Source: Mucilaginibacter sp. (GTDB lineage: Bacteria; Bacteroidota; Bacteroidia; Sphingobacteriales; Sphingobacteriaceae). From it: a DNA stretch of 64,000 nt. Both the position numbers and the translations under genes were made by a program. Positions 12,727 through 22,849 of the stretch are shown in pieces. The notes beneath the pieces are model-generated. The model did not search any database. It was not told the DNA's origin and was given only the letters and a program-made list of their open reading frames with translations. Location: contig NZ_JAQBOC010000051.1 of the NCBI RefSeq assembly GCF_028288225.1, forward strand, positions 39,038-103,037. Direction: 5' to 3'. Position 1 is the stretch's first letter; each line of letters opens with the position of its first letter.

Positions 12727-15645
12727 TTACTGGGGGCCATCACCTGGTCCGCCACCCGGAGGACGGCCACCACCATCTCCACCCCTTCTAAATCCACGCG
12801 AAGCAGGATCGCCCTGCATAGGTGATTTACCCGCAAATTTTTGCAACCGCAGTGTAAATGTAGCCAGGTAATAGCGCGACAGCTTATTTGTTTGTGTTTG
12901 TGTAATAGCACTGGCAGTAGTGGTTGATGTATAAGCTGTATTTTCGTTAAACAAATCAAAGGCCGATAAACGAATAGTTCCGCGGTGATCCTTCAAAAAC
13001 CTTCGCTCAACATACATATTTAAAATATTAGGATTGGTTATGTTAATGTTGGAGGCATAGCCATAGTTAATCGACCTGCTAAAATCGTAACTAACCGTCC
13101 AGTCGCCAAAGTAACTTTTGCCGTTCACACCGGTATTCCAGGTCCTTACATCTGATGTACCGTTTGTGAAATTATTTTGTACTGTATTATTTGTTCTGTT
13201 TATAGCATAATTTGTAAGGATCTGCGCGTCAATATGGTTTGTGATATCAACCCTGAATGCTACTCCTGGTGTAAACTGCAGGTTTTTAGCGATATTCTTT
13301 TGCATATTTTCCTTAAACGTAACCGAATCTACATCAGTTAGAAAACCAATATTGTTATTATATGACAGGATCCCGCTAAAAGTTAATGTGTATTTACGAT
13401 TGTCCCAGGGTTTTGAATAGGTTACACGGCTGTTAATAGTATAATAGCCATCTGCATTCAAATATTTGGTTAATATGGTATTCCCGAACCTTTTATCCGG
13501 CGGATAATTTGACGGGTACGTAATAGTATTGGTTACCACCTGGTTTTGAATAGTTGAAGCGTTCAGGTTGATAAAAAACACATCGCCGGTAGCAAAGCTA
13601 AAGTTGTTATACCGTATAGAAAAGTTATTGGTGAACTGAGGCTTCAGATCCGGATTACCTTGGGTAGGGTAAGCGGCATTTGAAAAATCAACAACGGGCT
13701 GCAACTGTGAAAAGCTCGGCTGACTGCTTGATCCATTATAATTTAAACTGAAGTTTTTGCTTCTTGAAAAGTTATAAACAAACCTTGCCGATGGAATTAC
13801 ATTAAAGGTTGACTCATGTGTTGTAATACCCGTTATCAGTGCTGTTCCATCTAAAACAGATGGTTGTACGCCAACACCCAGGGTGTAATTGTATTTTTTC
13901 TCAATAAAACGATAGTTTAAGCCAACCTTGTTTGTTGTAAAATTATAATTGTAACGTATGCTTAATGCGCTGTCACTTCTGAAAAGATAGTCTGCAGTGT
14001 CATATAACGTATCTGTTTGCTTGTTGTTATTGGTGTTGGTACGGTTAAAGGCATAATTTAACTCCAGGTACGAACGCTTGCCCAACGGCTCAAGATAAGA
14101 GAAATTTACGCCATAGCTAGTTGTATGGCTATCGGTATTTATAATTTGGTTTGCGGGTGCTGTTGGCAAAGTGGTAAAATCATATATGGGGTTCTGAAAC
14201 GCATTGCTTTTACCTGCGCTCACTGTTGCATTCACACTTAAGTTACGGCGATGTTTAAACTTGTGATTATATAAAGCTATAAAGCCATAAGTTGGAGCCT
14301 GCGAATTGCCGGTTGTAGCTGCAGTATACGCCGATGTCGTTGTGTTATTTCTTGAAAAAACGGAACTTTCAGATTCATTTGTATTTACACCTGCGTATGA
14401 AAACGTTGGCGTAACTTTTAAATAATTTATGGTATCCGGCTTATATTCCATGTTCCAGGTAAAACGATGGTTGGTGTTCCGGTCGGTTTCGTTAGTAGCT
14501 TGTTTTTGAAGCGTTGGCCTTGCTGGCGATGTGTTCTGCTGAAAGTTACTGGTGATGGTATTTACAGTATTATCTGCAAAGCTGTAGCTGCCATAAACAG
14601 AAAGCTTTTTCCCCCATTGATCGCGAAAGTTTGCGCCTAAAGAATGCGCAGTGGTAGTACCCAGCTGCGAAGTAGTAAGGCTTCCCGTATTTCCACCGCC
14701 GCCCCTGCCCGCGTTTCCGCGACCACCGCCACCGCCAAAACCGCCGCCGCCACCGCCAGCCGGAGTGCCAAAAGAAAAGGTATTTACGTTGGTATTATTA
14801 ATACTCCCCAAAACAGCAATCTGCTGATCTCCGTTAAATTTAAAAGTGTTTACGGAGCCAATATAACGGTTCTTATCAGGAACACCCTGGTCTTTAGGCA
14901 ATACATCTTCCCCGTCACCAACTGTCGCCTGGCCGAAATAGCCGTAGTTTTTATCCTTGCGGATGGTGATGTTCATGATCTTGTCAGGCTCACCGGCTTT
15001 AACGCCTGTAAGGTTGGCCTGATCTCCATAATCATCAATCATCTGGATATTCTCAATCAGGTCAGCCGGAATATTCTTTGTAGCACTTTGAACGTCGCCA
15101 CCCATAAAATCCTTCCCGTTTATGCGTACTTTGGTAACCTGCTTACCCTGTGTAGTAACATTGCCATTAACATCCACATCTACGCCCGGAAGTTTTTTGA
15201 TCAGGTCTTCGGCAGGGGCATTTTCGCGCACTTTATAGGCGCTTGCCTGGTATTGAACAGTATCTTCCTTTAATGTTATCGGTACAACACCCACAATGGT
15301 AACCTCATCCAGCATTCTTGATTCTGTTTTTAAAATGATGTAGCCTAAATCAGAGGGATTACCGGAATTATCCAACGTGTAATGCCTTCTTAGTGCCTGG
15401 TAACCAATGGATGTTATAGTTATTGTTAGTTTAGTGCCTTTTATATTGTTAAAAGTAAATTTCCCTTTTACATCGGCAATAGATACGGTACTGTCGCCTT
15501 TATCAGATATTAGTTTAATGTTGGCTGATGGAACTGATAATTTTGTTGAATCAATAACGGTTCCGTGCACCTCCCGCCCGGTTTGAGCAAAGGAATAAGT
15601 AATTGTAAAAAAAATAATTGTTGCTGCAAATAGTAAAGGTTTCAT
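12727..15645 (-). CDS. Outer-membrane beta-barrel protein, TonB-receptor-like (OMP_b-brl_3)
   Basis: This 972-residue outer-membrane protein starts with a signal peptide (ends SFAQ, about residue 20). A CarboxypepD_reg-like domain follows (REVHGTVIDSTKLSVPSANI, about 24-105). Then comes a TonB-plug-like region with APAEDLIKKLPGVDVD and VTKVRINGKDFMGGD (about 140-235), and a long barrel of alternating strands. An extremely Gly-rich insert (about 298-322) follows TFSFGTPAGG, and another Gly/Pro/Arg-rich tail ends the protein. The family takes part in import or in outer-membrane assembly; the substrate is unknown. It is transcribed alone, without a SusD partner, which argues against glycan uptake by the usual SusCD route. 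Confidence 0.8.
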   Translation of the reverse strand: MKPLLFAATIIFFTITYSFAQTGREVHGTVIDSTKLSVPSANIKLISDKGDSTVSIADVKGKFTFNNIKGTKLTITITSIGYQALRRHYTLDNSGNPSDLGYIILKTESRMLDEVTIVGVVPITLKEDTVQYQASAYKVRENAPAEDLIKKLPGVDVDVNGNVTTQGKQVTKVRINGKDFMGGDVQSATKNIPADLIENIQMIDDYGDQANLTGVKAGEPDKIMNITIRKDKNYGYFGQATVGDGEDVLPKDQGVPDKNRYIGSVNTFKFNGDQQIAVLGSINNTNVNTFSFGTPAGGGGGGFGGGGGRGNAGRGGGGNTGSLTTSQLGTTTAHSLGANFRDQWGKKLSVYGSYSFADNTVNTITSNFQQNTSPARPTLQKQATNETDRNTNHRFTWNMEYKPDTINYLKVTPTFSYAGVNTNESESSVFSRNNTTTSAYTAATTGNSQAPTYGFIALYNHKFKHRRNLSVNATVSAGKSNAFQNPIYDFTTLPTAPANQIINTDSHTTSYGVNFSYLEPLGKRSYLELNYAFNRTNTNNNKQTDTLYDTADYLFRSDSALSIRYNYNFTTNKVGLNYRFIEKKYNYTLGVGVQPSVLDGTALITGITTHESTFNVIPSARFVYNFSRSKNFSLNYNGSSSQPSFSQLQPVVDFSNAAYPTQGNPDLKPQFTNNFSIRYNNFSFATGDVFFINLNASTIQNQVVTNTITYPSNYPPDKRFGNTILTKYLNADGYYTINSRVTYSKPWDNRKYTLTFSGILSYNNNIGFLTDVDSVTFKENMQKNIAKNLQFTPGVAFRVDITNHIDAQILTNYAINRTNNTVQNNFTNGTSDVRTWNTGVNGKSYFGDWTVSYDFSRSINYGYASNINITNPNILNMYVERRFLKDHRGTIRLSAFDLFNENTAYTSTTTASAITQTQTNKLSRYYLATFTLRLQKFAGKSPMQGDPASRGFRRGGDGGGRPPGGGPGDGPQ

Positions 15646-15760
15646 TTTAATTTAATGTATATCAGGGGTTAATAACATCTTTAAAGACACTAATCAGGCG
15701 CAAATGTTCAATTAAAAATCGCCAAATAGCTAATAATCATATCATTGTTACATACAACAG

Positions 15761-15791
15761 AAAAAGCCCCCTGACAACCAGAGAGCTTTTT
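15761..15791 (-). terminator. Intrinsic terminator of the collagen-like gene
   Basis: On the minus strand a 13-bp stem (AAAAAGCTCTCTG with CAGGGGGCTTTTT, two U-G pairs, loop of five) ends in a T-run. It lies 37 bases after the stop of the 15828-16742 gene. Confidence 0.8.
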
Positions 15792-15827
15792 ATATTTAAG
15801 AGAATATGAAGTATTTAAGTATAAAAC

Positions 15828-16742
15828 TTAGTTTGACAAATGCAACGCTGCAGCTACTTCGCTAAAGTTTTTAACATTAAGATGTGGATTGGCTGCATTT
15901 AATATAGTAATTGCTGTTCCGGGAATTACAACTACCCTAAAATCAATCCCGCTTGTTTGGGTGAAGTTAGCTTTAAGGTCAATATATCCTACACCATAAT
16001 CATTGAATGTAATAGTGTTATTACCTTCAGAATATGGTAAAGCATACCATCCCGAGGTTGAGCCTGTATTGCGGAGGTAAACTAAAACAGTTCCTGAGTC
16101 TACTATGGTTTGTGTAATTGCAGGCACAGAAAATTTGGTTAAACCGGCTAGTACAACACCTTTATTTACCAATACAAAATTTTGGACATCAGCATTTCCG
16201 GGATCACCCTTGTCTCCCTTATCACCTTTAGGTCCCTGAGCGCCTGTGGCACCGGTTGCTCCTTTGGGGCCTGCGGCACCGGTAGCGCCTGTTGCGCCCG
16301 TGGCTCCTTTAGGTCCTGCTGCACCGGTAGCTCCGGTTGCCCCTGTTGCACCCTGTGCACCAGCAGCTCCTGTTGCGCCAATTGGCCCCTGCGAACCTAT
16401 TGGCCCTTGTGCTCCCGCAGCACCTGTTGCGCCGGTTGCACCTGTTGCTCCCTGTGCGCCAGTAGCTCCTGTTGCGCCTTGTGCACCAGTGGCACCGGTT
16501 GCTCCATTTGCGCCTGCAGCTCCGGTATCGCCTTTATCCCCTTTTGGTCCTTGCGGGCCTACTGGTCCACCTGCTGGTCCTGCCGGCCCTTGTGGCCCGG
16601 CAGCACCATTTGCGCCGGTTGCACCTTGTTCGCCTGTAGCACCGGCCGGCCCGGCTGGTCCCGCCGTTTTATCTTTTTTGCATGCAGAGATGCTAAAAAG
16701 ACATATAAATAAAATTGGGAGTAAAAGTCTAAATGGTTTCAT
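15828..16742 (-). CDS. Collagen-like triple-helix repeat lipoprotein
   Basis: The protein has 304 residues from the ATG at 16742, preferred over 16775 because it begins a proper lipoprotein signal (MKPFRLLLPIL, lipobox FSISAC, then Lys-Lys-Asp-Lys). After the anchor come roughly fifty Gly-X-Y triplets, mostly GATGAAG, GAQGAT and GPKGDKGD (mature residues about 15-170), which would form a collagen-like stalk. A C-terminal globular beta-rich domain of about 110 residues follows. Collagen-like proteins with this layout are exported to the surface, where the stalk presents the C-terminal head. The Pro content in X positions is modest and Thr/Ala-rich, as in bacterial collagens. The repetitive DNA is prone to copy-number change. 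Confidence 0.85.
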   Translation of the reverse strand: MKPFRLLLPILFICLFSISACKKDKTAGPAGPAGATGEQGATGANGAAGPQGPAGPAGGPVGPQGPKGDKGDTGAAGANGATGATGAQGATGATGAQGATGATGATGAAGAQGPIGSQGPIGATGAAGAQGATGATGATGAAGPKGATGATGATGAAGPKGATGATGAQGPKGDKGDKGDPGNADVQNFVLVNKGVVLAGLTKFSVPAITQTIVDSGTVLVYLRNTGSTSGWYALPYSEGNNTITFNDYGVGYIDLKANFTQTSGIDFRVVVIPGTAITILNAANPHLNVKNFSEVAAALHLSN

Positions 16743-16957
16743 ATTCAAGTATAATAATTGTTTTTTAATGTCCACTTTCTACGTAACTATTTTCAAATTA
16801 GTTACAATTGTTGTTTTATGAACAAAAATTGCTTACAATCTTATTAAATTAAGCAGTTATAGTTTGCACTCCATCACCCAACAAATGTTTAAAAGTAATA
16901 TAATATTGAGGTAACAATGTGGCATGGTTTTCGTTTAAGATTAATAAACATTAACCT

Positions 16958-17224
16958 ATGGCTAATATTAATGGTTCCCTGCACTCAAAAGTGCATAACT
17001 GGATCGACGCGATCGGTTTTCGGCTCAATGGGTCGCAAACCAACGAAAATAATGTCACAACCAATCATTATTTTTTTGAAACTTTCAACTTTTTTGAAAG
17101 AGCTAAGAATAATGATGTGAAAAATTCAAAATTTTTATGTTTTGACGCCTATGGCGAGTCAATAAATGTAAAATCGCTTCTTGATCTGCAAACGGCTTTT
17201 TTTGAAAACATCAGTCAGTTATAG
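16958..17224 (+). CDS. Small hypothetical protein
   Basis: This 88-residue soluble protein is rich in Phe and Asn (NHYFFETFNFFERAKN). It has no signal, membrane segment or recognised motif. The start at 16958 follows AACATTAACCT without a clear ribosome-binding site. It is the longest sensible frame between two minus-strand genes and ends before a strong bidirectional terminator, which supports it being expressed. Function unknown. Confidence 0.45.
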   Translation: MANINGSLHSKVHNWIDAIGFRLNGSQTNENNVTTNHYFFETFNFFERAKNNDVKNSKFLCFDAYGESINVKSLLDLQTAFFENISQL

Positions 17225-17303
17225 TGATTAGAGACTCGGGATCAGAGATTAGTCAGGAGATTATTTTACTTACATATTACGCTTACCCAAGCAACCAAAT
17301 AAA

Positions 17304-17334
17304 AAACCCCGGTCTGTTTTATAGGACGGGGTTT
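17304..17334. terminator. Bidirectional intrinsic terminator
   Basis: AAACCCCG and CGGGGTTT form an 8-bp stem around a 15-base loop with T-rich tails on both strands. It separates the small plus-strand gene (stop 17224) from the minus-strand metalloprotease gene (stop 17382). Confidence 0.8.
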
Positions 17335-17381
17335 CTTTTTAGTATACAGTTTATTTTTTTAAAACTCAGCTCTCCAGCAAT

Positions 17382-19997
17382 TCAATAATTTTCCAAATCA
17401 CTTTTTGCCGGCAAATCGTCAGTTAAACTACGACCGCCTGCTGCAGCAGGTAAGTTCACAACCGGCCTTGTCGGGTTTAAAGCTTCTTTTATCCGCTGAT
17501 GCAGGTCAATATAATGAGCTGTTGTAATTACATCGCCGCCTTTGGGCAATTTTGCATCAATTGTTTTTAGTTCAGCACGAACCATTGGCCTTAAATCAGA
17601 CAGTGCCATGTTTATAGGTGTTAAGCCATAGTCAGCCAAAGCTGCAGCCGGCACACCGGGAATTCCTTTGAAATCATCATTTAACAGATTCTTTAAGTTC
17701 TCAATATAGCCACGCTGCAGGTTACGTTTAAATGCATCAGGCCTGCCAGGAGTAAAGATCCCGCCCCGTAAATCGGTAAATAGCTCTGCTACGCTGTATG
17801 CATTACTTCCGTTCCTTGTTTCATTATCATACATACGTGATAGCCTTGAAGGCGAAAGCACATTGCCTAATGTATTAACCTGTACACTTTTAATCCGGTT
17901 AAGCATTACACCGTTATCAAATTTGCCAAGCTCCTGGCTATCTATCAGCCATAACGGCGTTGTAAATAATTCTTTGTTAAAAAACATTACCGCATCACGC
18001 TGAAGATTTTTGGCAACAAAGCCATAAACCGGGCCTTTTTGGTCATAAGTTTTAAAGTTTTCGTTCAAACCGCCAATGTTTGTTGTTACATGGCCCATGT
18101 AACGGTAAAACTGGGTTAAAACCTCGCCATAAATTTCCTGCAGGTCATCATACTCTTCACCCGACTGATAGGTCCATTTTTCAATATTTGGTAAAATGCG
18201 CTTTAGGTTAGCTATGCCGTAAGTACTGGCTTTCATAGCATTATCACCCAGATCTTCGTTTTGTAAACGCGGATCAATGCTTGTTCCCTGGCGCCCAAAG
18301 TAGTACAGCGGGTTACCTGTCTTTTCTTTTGTCCACGCATCCAATATTTCCTTTTCCTGGTGAGGTGACTTTTTACCAGGAAACCAGGTATAGCCCCACT
18401 TTATAGCCCACTTGTCATATTCACCAATTTGAGGATATAAATGTGTTACGCCATCGCCGGGCTGTGCAATATAATTAAAGCGGGCATAATCCATAATTGA
18501 TGGTGCAGTACCATGTTTATCAGTAAATGATTTTGAACGCAATGAATCAACGGGGTAAGCATAGCTTGAACCAAAGTTATGCGGCAGGCCAAGGGTATGA
18601 CCAATTTCATGCGATGAAACAAAACGGATCAGCTCGCCCATTTGCGGATCTGTAAACTTTGCTTTGCGTGCTTCGGGGTTTACAGCGGCGGTTTGAACAA
18701 AATACCAATCGCGCAGTAACTGCATAACATTGTGATACCAGCCTACATGGCTTTCCAATATTTCACCCGTACGCGGATCAGCTACATGCGGTCCATAAGC
18801 GTTCTCTACATTTGAAGCAAAGTATCTTACTACGCTGTACCGGGCGTCCTCAGTGCTAAATTCGGGATCTTCTTTTGCAGTTGGTGCTGCCTTGCCAACG
18901 ATCGCATTTTTAAATCCGGCTGCTTCAAAAGCCTTTTGCCAATCGTTTATCCCTTGAATAAGATACGGCACCCATTTTTTAGGCGTAGCCGGATCAATAT
19001 AAAAAACTATCTGTTTTTTAGGTTCAACCAATTCTCCCCTGGCATAAGCAGCCTCATCCTTAGGCTCCAGTTTCCAGCGGTGTATGTATGATGTTACCTC
19101 AGCCTTTTGTGCATCCGTTCCGTAATCTGTTTGGCGTTGTCCAAAATACCCTACCCTTGTATCCCTCAAACGAACGTCCATTGGTATTTTTGGCAATAAT
19201 AACATAGAAGTATTTAATTCAAATGTTATGGCGGCGTTGGTATTATCTGTTGGAGATTCAGTAGCACGGTACGTTTTTAATACGCGGGCCTCTGTATTTA
19301 TAGGGAAGCTTTTTATAGTATCAATAAATGATCTTGAATTATCTAAAGCAGAAATTTTATAGGCTTTCTTCACATCTTCTGTGATCCCGATTGCGGTTAT
19401 ATCGCCGTTATAAAAATCAGACACATCAATTACAACCCCTGTAGTATCCTTATTATAAGCTTTTATATCAAATGATGCCAGCACAACATCAAGGTTTGAG
19501 TTTTTTACAGATCTGTACATATCACTTGTACTATCGGCCCTTACTGAATAGCTGGGCACCCTGATAAATATTTGCTTATCATGCCGCTCCCATTTCCATA
19601 CCTGGTCGTTTGTTTTTTCGCCGCCATATTGCTGGTTTGATACCTGTATGTTAGCAGGGGTTTTAGCCAGGCGGGTAACTACCAGCATTTCACGATTCAA
19701 TAATGAATCAGGGATCTCGTAATAATACTTACCATCAACTTTATAAGTATTAAAAAGCCCGCTATCAACTTTGGTTTTAGACGGGATAAGGTCTCCGAAT
19801 TTTTTAATTCCTTCCTTTTTACCGGAGCCTATAGTTGCTGTAGCACTTGATCCTGTAGGGGTGGCTGTGGTTTTAAGAGTTACTGTTTGTCCTGTTGCCT
19901 CTTTTTTTGTTTTACAGGAGCCTGCAATTACAGCAATAACAACGGCTGTTATGCATAAATAAGAGTTTGCACGTAATTGTTTAGTCATATATATCAA
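17382..19997 (-). CDS. Zinc-dependent metalloprotease lipoprotein (DUF5117/DUF5118 type)
   Basis: This 871-residue protein is anchored by a lipobox (IAGSC then KTKKEATG, near residue 29). The metzincin-like active site SSHEIGHTLGLPHNF (HExxHxxGxxH) lies near residue 463. Conserved blocks of the Bacteroidota family surround it: YYEIPDSLLNREMLVV and FIRVPSYSVRADS in the N-terminal domain, then VVRYFASNVENAYGPHVADP, SIMDYARFNYIAQPGD and GGLNENF. It is likely a periplasmic or surface peptidase. The start may be 19997 or the Met at 19988. It is transcribed alone. The family is certain, the substrate unknown. Confidence 0.9.
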   Translation of the reverse strand: MIYMTKQLRANSYLCITAVVIAVIAGSCKTKKEATGQTVTLKTTATPTGSSATATIGSGKKEGIKKFGDLIPSKTKVDSGLFNTYKVDGKYYYEIPDSLLNREMLVVTRLAKTPANIQVSNQQYGGEKTNDQVWKWERHDKQIFIRVPSYSVRADSTSDMYRSVKNSNLDVVLASFDIKAYNKDTTGVVIDVSDFYNGDITAIGITEDVKKAYKISALDNSRSFIDTIKSFPINTEARVLKTYRATESPTDNTNAAITFELNTSMLLLPKIPMDVRLRDTRVGYFGQRQTDYGTDAQKAEVTSYIHRWKLEPKDEAAYARGELVEPKKQIVFYIDPATPKKWVPYLIQGINDWQKAFEAAGFKNAIVGKAAPTAKEDPEFSTEDARYSVVRYFASNVENAYGPHVADPRTGEILESHVGWYHNVMQLLRDWYFVQTAAVNPEARKAKFTDPQMGELIRFVSSHEIGHTLGLPHNFGSSYAYPVDSLRSKSFTDKHGTAPSIMDYARFNYIAQPGDGVTHLYPQIGEYDKWAIKWGYTWFPGKKSPHQEKEILDAWTKEKTGNPLYYFGRQGTSIDPRLQNEDLGDNAMKASTYGIANLKRILPNIEKWTYQSGEEYDDLQEIYGEVLTQFYRYMGHVTTNIGGLNENFKTYDQKGPVYGFVAKNLQRDAVMFFNKELFTTPLWLIDSQELGKFDNGVMLNRIKSVQVNTLGNVLSPSRLSRMYDNETRNGSNAYSVAELFTDLRGGIFTPGRPDAFKRNLQRGYIENLKNLLNDDFKGIPGVPAAALADYGLTPINMALSDLRPMVRAELKTIDAKLPKGGDVITTAHYIDLHQRIKEALNPTRPVVNLPAAAGGRSLTDDLPAKSDLENY

Positions 19998-20173
19998 TTT
20001 AAATAACCAGGGTTAAAATGTAAACTTATGCAAAATACAAAGCATTTACCAATAGCAACATTTTTATTACACTGTAGCAGTTAAATTCACCCTTTAGGGG
20101 GGATAGCGAAAAGTGCTTTAGATATTTAACGATTGCCCTGATGTATGTAAAAGTTCCATTATCAGCAGCTTAA

Positions 20174-21415
20174 TTATATCCGTCGTTTTAAGGTTAATAT
20201 CACATCGTCCCTGCGATTATCACGATAGATCTCCAGTAAAAGACTACGGTCGGCTTGCGATTTAAATATGCTATCGATCTGCTCAAGGGTCATTTTTACA
20301 ACAGGCTTTAAGTTTATGGCAAGTATCTCATCATCTTTAGCCAATCCAACTAAATCTCCCGGCGATCCTGGCTCAACCCTGCTTATAATTATACGGCTAA
20401 AATTTTCCCCGGCACTATAATATTCCAGGCCGCTCATATCATGCTCAAAAGGCTGCTTAAAGTTCGACCCCTGTTTTAAATACAAGGCGCTATCAGGATA
20501 ATCAATAATAACGGTAAACCGTTTAAGTATGCCAATACCAAGATTGCCATCGCGCTTTACAGCCAGGGACTTAAATTGTTCGCCTTCCGGAAAAGAAGTT
20601 ATCACATCCTTTATTTTATATTTTCCAATGTCAAGCTCTTTTACCCTGCTTAAAAAGCCGTTTACCGGCCCGGTTAATCCCACTCCCAAATTGGCTTTTA
20701 CAAACTTTGCAGGAAGGCCATGTTTTTCAATAGCATTTTCAAGTGATAAAGAGTGCCCGGCGCCAAGGTCAAACACCAGCTTATTATCGGCTTTAACCCC
20801 ATCAGCGTATGTAACTTTTGTATTTATATATGGTTTCCTGTCTTCAATACTGATTGGAATCTTACTTGCTTTTCTGAAAAGCTTCATGTTTTTTGGCTTT
20901 GAAACAGTTAGTGTGCTATCAGAAAAATCTATCTTAACCGCCAGGTTATTAAAAAATTCATATCCCAGCAAACCATGAATTGGAATACCTGCATAATTTG
21001 AAAGCCCGAAATGGTCGGTCTTTAATATAGCTGCTGCAACATCATAGCTGGTCAGGCCGCGGATCTGCACATCTAAGGCCGAAGTAACATAGGCTTCAAA
21101 CGCATCGCCCTCGCCTATTCCTGATATTTTCAAGGTACGTTTACTAACAATATTTATGGAGTCGACTAATTTTGGATCAGTTATCAGCATAAGGCCCACA
21201 CCTGTATCTAAAATAAAATTGAAGGGACCCTTGCTATTTATATTTAACTGAATAATTATCATATCCCGTATCATTCGGAAAGGGATAGTAGTACGCTTAT
21301 TATTGCCTTTCAGATCAAAATATTGAGCATTTGCAGCTAAATGACAGCAGCATAACAGCATTAACAGTACAATAACACGTAAGTGTTTTATGGTATGGAA
21401 TAGTCTAATTAACAA
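20174..21415 (-). CDS. Retropepsin-like aspartyl protease with PDZ domain
   Basis: This 413-residue exported protein has a signal peptide ending AANA (about residue 30). The first aspartyl-protease lobe carries FNFILDTGVGLMLI (DTG, about residue 70). A second lobe has LVFDLGAGHSLSLEN (about 215), where the usual DTG reads DLG. A C-terminal PDZ domain covers about residues 320-405 (VEPGSPGDLVGLAKDDEIL). This layout is common in Bacteroidota as a periplasmic clan AA protease. The divergent gene is dacB-like, so the two may share the 50-base intergenic promoter region. Confidence 0.85.
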   Translation of the reverse strand: MLIRLFHTIKHLRVIVLLMLLCCCHLAANAQYFDLKGNNKRTTIPFRMIRDMIIIQLNINSKGPFNFILDTGVGLMLITDPKLVDSINIVSKRTLKISGIGEGDAFEAYVTSALDVQIRGLTSYDVAAAILKTDHFGLSNYAGIPIHGLLGYEFFNNLAVKIDFSDSTLTVSKPKNMKLFRKASKIPISIEDRKPYINTKVTYADGVKADNKLVFDLGAGHSLSLENAIEKHGLPAKFVKANLGVGLTGPVNGFLSRVKELDIGKYKIKDVITSFPEGEQFKSLAVKRDGNLGIGILKRFTVIIDYPDSALYLKQGSNFKQPFEHDMSGLEYYSAGENFSRIIISRVEPGSPGDLVGLAKDDEILAINLKPVVKMTLEQIDSIFKSQADRSLLLEIYRDNRRDDVILTLKRRI

Positions 21416-21468
21416 ACGTTTATATTTGGTTACTAAATATACGCATTAATCATATAAAATTAGCACCT

Positions 21469-22794
21469 ATGCAACGAAAAGTATACATACTGATAACGGT
21501 TATTATTAGCCTGCTTATATCTTTTCATAACGCTGATGCAGGTAAAATAAGAAAAAGAAAAATCAAAAAACTGTTTAAACGTTCGCAAATAATGAATGAT
21601 CATTTCACCGGGTTCGCGTTGTATGACCTGGATAATAAAAAAATGATATATAAGCTTAATGATGATAAATATTTCGCACCTGCTTCAAATACCAAACTAT
21701 TTACCTTTTATACCTGTCTTAAAATGCTTGGGGACTCGTTACCAGCATTAAAATATGTAATTCATAACGATTCGCTGATATTTTGGGGAACCGGCGATCC
21801 TTCGTTTTTGCACAGCGATTTAAAAGGCACCAACGGTATTAGTTTTTTAAAGAACAGCGGTAAAAAGCTATTTTTTTCTCCGGGTAGTTACACTAACCCG
21901 TTTTATGGAACAGGCTGGGCCTGGGACGATTATAATGATTACTACCAGGCCGAAATAACAGAGCTCCCGATTGAGGATAACGTGGCTGTTTTATATGCCG
22001 ACAAGAATGACACGCTGCAAATAAGGCCTGCTTACCTGAAAAAATATTTAAAATGCGATACGCTTTACCGGCCTGGCAGGTTTATGGTAAAGCGTGATTT
22101 TTTGAGTAATACTTTTGTTTATCCTTTTATGCCGCTGCCACTAAATTTCAAACAGGAGATCCCATGGAAAACAAGCGCTGAGTTAACGGCAGACTTATTA
22201 ATGGATACTTTAAAACAACCAGTAACCATAGTACACCTTCCCCTTGCTGCCGACGCTCAAATTATATATAATGTTAATGCTGACTCTGTTTACAGGCGCA
22301 TGCTGCTACCCAGCGATAATTTTATTGCCGAACAGCTTTTGCTGGCTTGCTCATCATCAAAATTTCAAACACTTAATACGGATTCTGTTATAAATTATTC
22401 AAAGGCTCATTTTTTAAATGATTTGCCTGATACACCGCAATGGGTTGATGGTTCGGGGCTTTCACGATATAACTTATTTACACCCCGAAGTATCATCTCT
22501 CTTTTATGCAAAATTTTGGATGAGGTAAAAAACGAAGAACTGGTGCATAGCCTGCTGCCTGCGGGGGGTGCTACAGGCAGCCTTAAAAAGATCTATAAAA
22601 CAGAAAACGGGCAGCCATTTGTTTGGGCAAAAACAGGATCATTTTCAAATAACTATAATCAAAGCGGCTACCTTGTTACAAAAAAGGGGAAACGCCTGGC
22701 CTTTTCATTTATGAACAATAATTTTACCCGCCCCGCTACAGAAATAAGGGACGAAATGGTGCGGATAATTACTTTTATACATGATGAGTGGTGA
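21469..22794 (+). CDS. dacB: D-alanyl-D-alanine carboxypeptidase, PBP4 family (S13)
   Basis: This enzyme removes the terminal D-Ala from muropeptides or cuts peptide cross-links in the periplasm. The 441-residue protein has a signal peptide (to about 24). The three penicillin-binding motifs are present: SxxK in ASNTKLFTFYTCL (about residue 73), SxN in LPSDNFIAEQ (about 285), and KTG in VWAKTGSFSNN (about 387). The length fits the S13 family. A -7-like box TATATTTG lies near 21420-21429. The stop codon falls inside a palindromic repeat shared with the convergent yihY-type gene. Confidence 0.88.
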   Translation: MQRKVYILITVIISLLISFHNADAGKIRKRKIKKLFKRSQIMNDHFTGFALYDLDNKKMIYKLNDDKYFAPASNTKLFTFYTCLKMLGDSLPALKYVIHNDSLIFWGTGDPSFLHSDLKGTNGISFLKNSGKKLFFSPGSYTNPFYGTGWAWDDYNDYYQAEITELPIEDNVAVLYADKNDTLQIRPAYLKKYLKCDTLYRPGRFMVKRDFLSNTFVYPFMPLPLNFKQEIPWKTSAELTADLLMDTLKQPVTIVHLPLAADAQIIYNVNADSVYRRMLLPSDNFIAEQLLLACSSSKFQTLNTDSVINYSKAHFLNDLPDTPQWVDGSGLSRYNLFTPRSIISLLCKILDEVKNEELVHSLLPAGGATGSLKKIYKTENGQPFVWAKTGSFSNNYNQSGYLVTKKGKRLAFSFMNNNFTRPATEIRDEMVRIITFIHDEW

Positions 22795-22797
22795 GTG

Positions 22798-22849
22798 GTT
22801 GATTGAGTTAATTAGGTTGTTGAGAAATCCAAACTTAATCAACTTTTTT
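22798..22849. repeat. Palindromic TTGATTA-type repeat acting as terminator between convergent genes
   Basis: GTTGATTGAG and CTTAATCAAC (9 of 10 paired) flank a short loop, and a T-run follows. The stop codon of the convergent gene (22839-22841) lies within its right side. It belongs to the same family as the repeats at 29625-29721 and 47546-47632. Confidence 0.7.

Noticed and set aside
14644..15273. 209-codon plus-strand frame opposite the outer-membrane protein gene
   Set aside because: It overlaps a clearly real 972-residue gene and its composition is that of antisense codons.
16182..16821. Two long plus-strand frames rich in Pro/Ala or Cys/Ser opposite the collagen-like gene
   Set aside because: These are the complement of Gly-X-Y codons and have no sensible start or fold.
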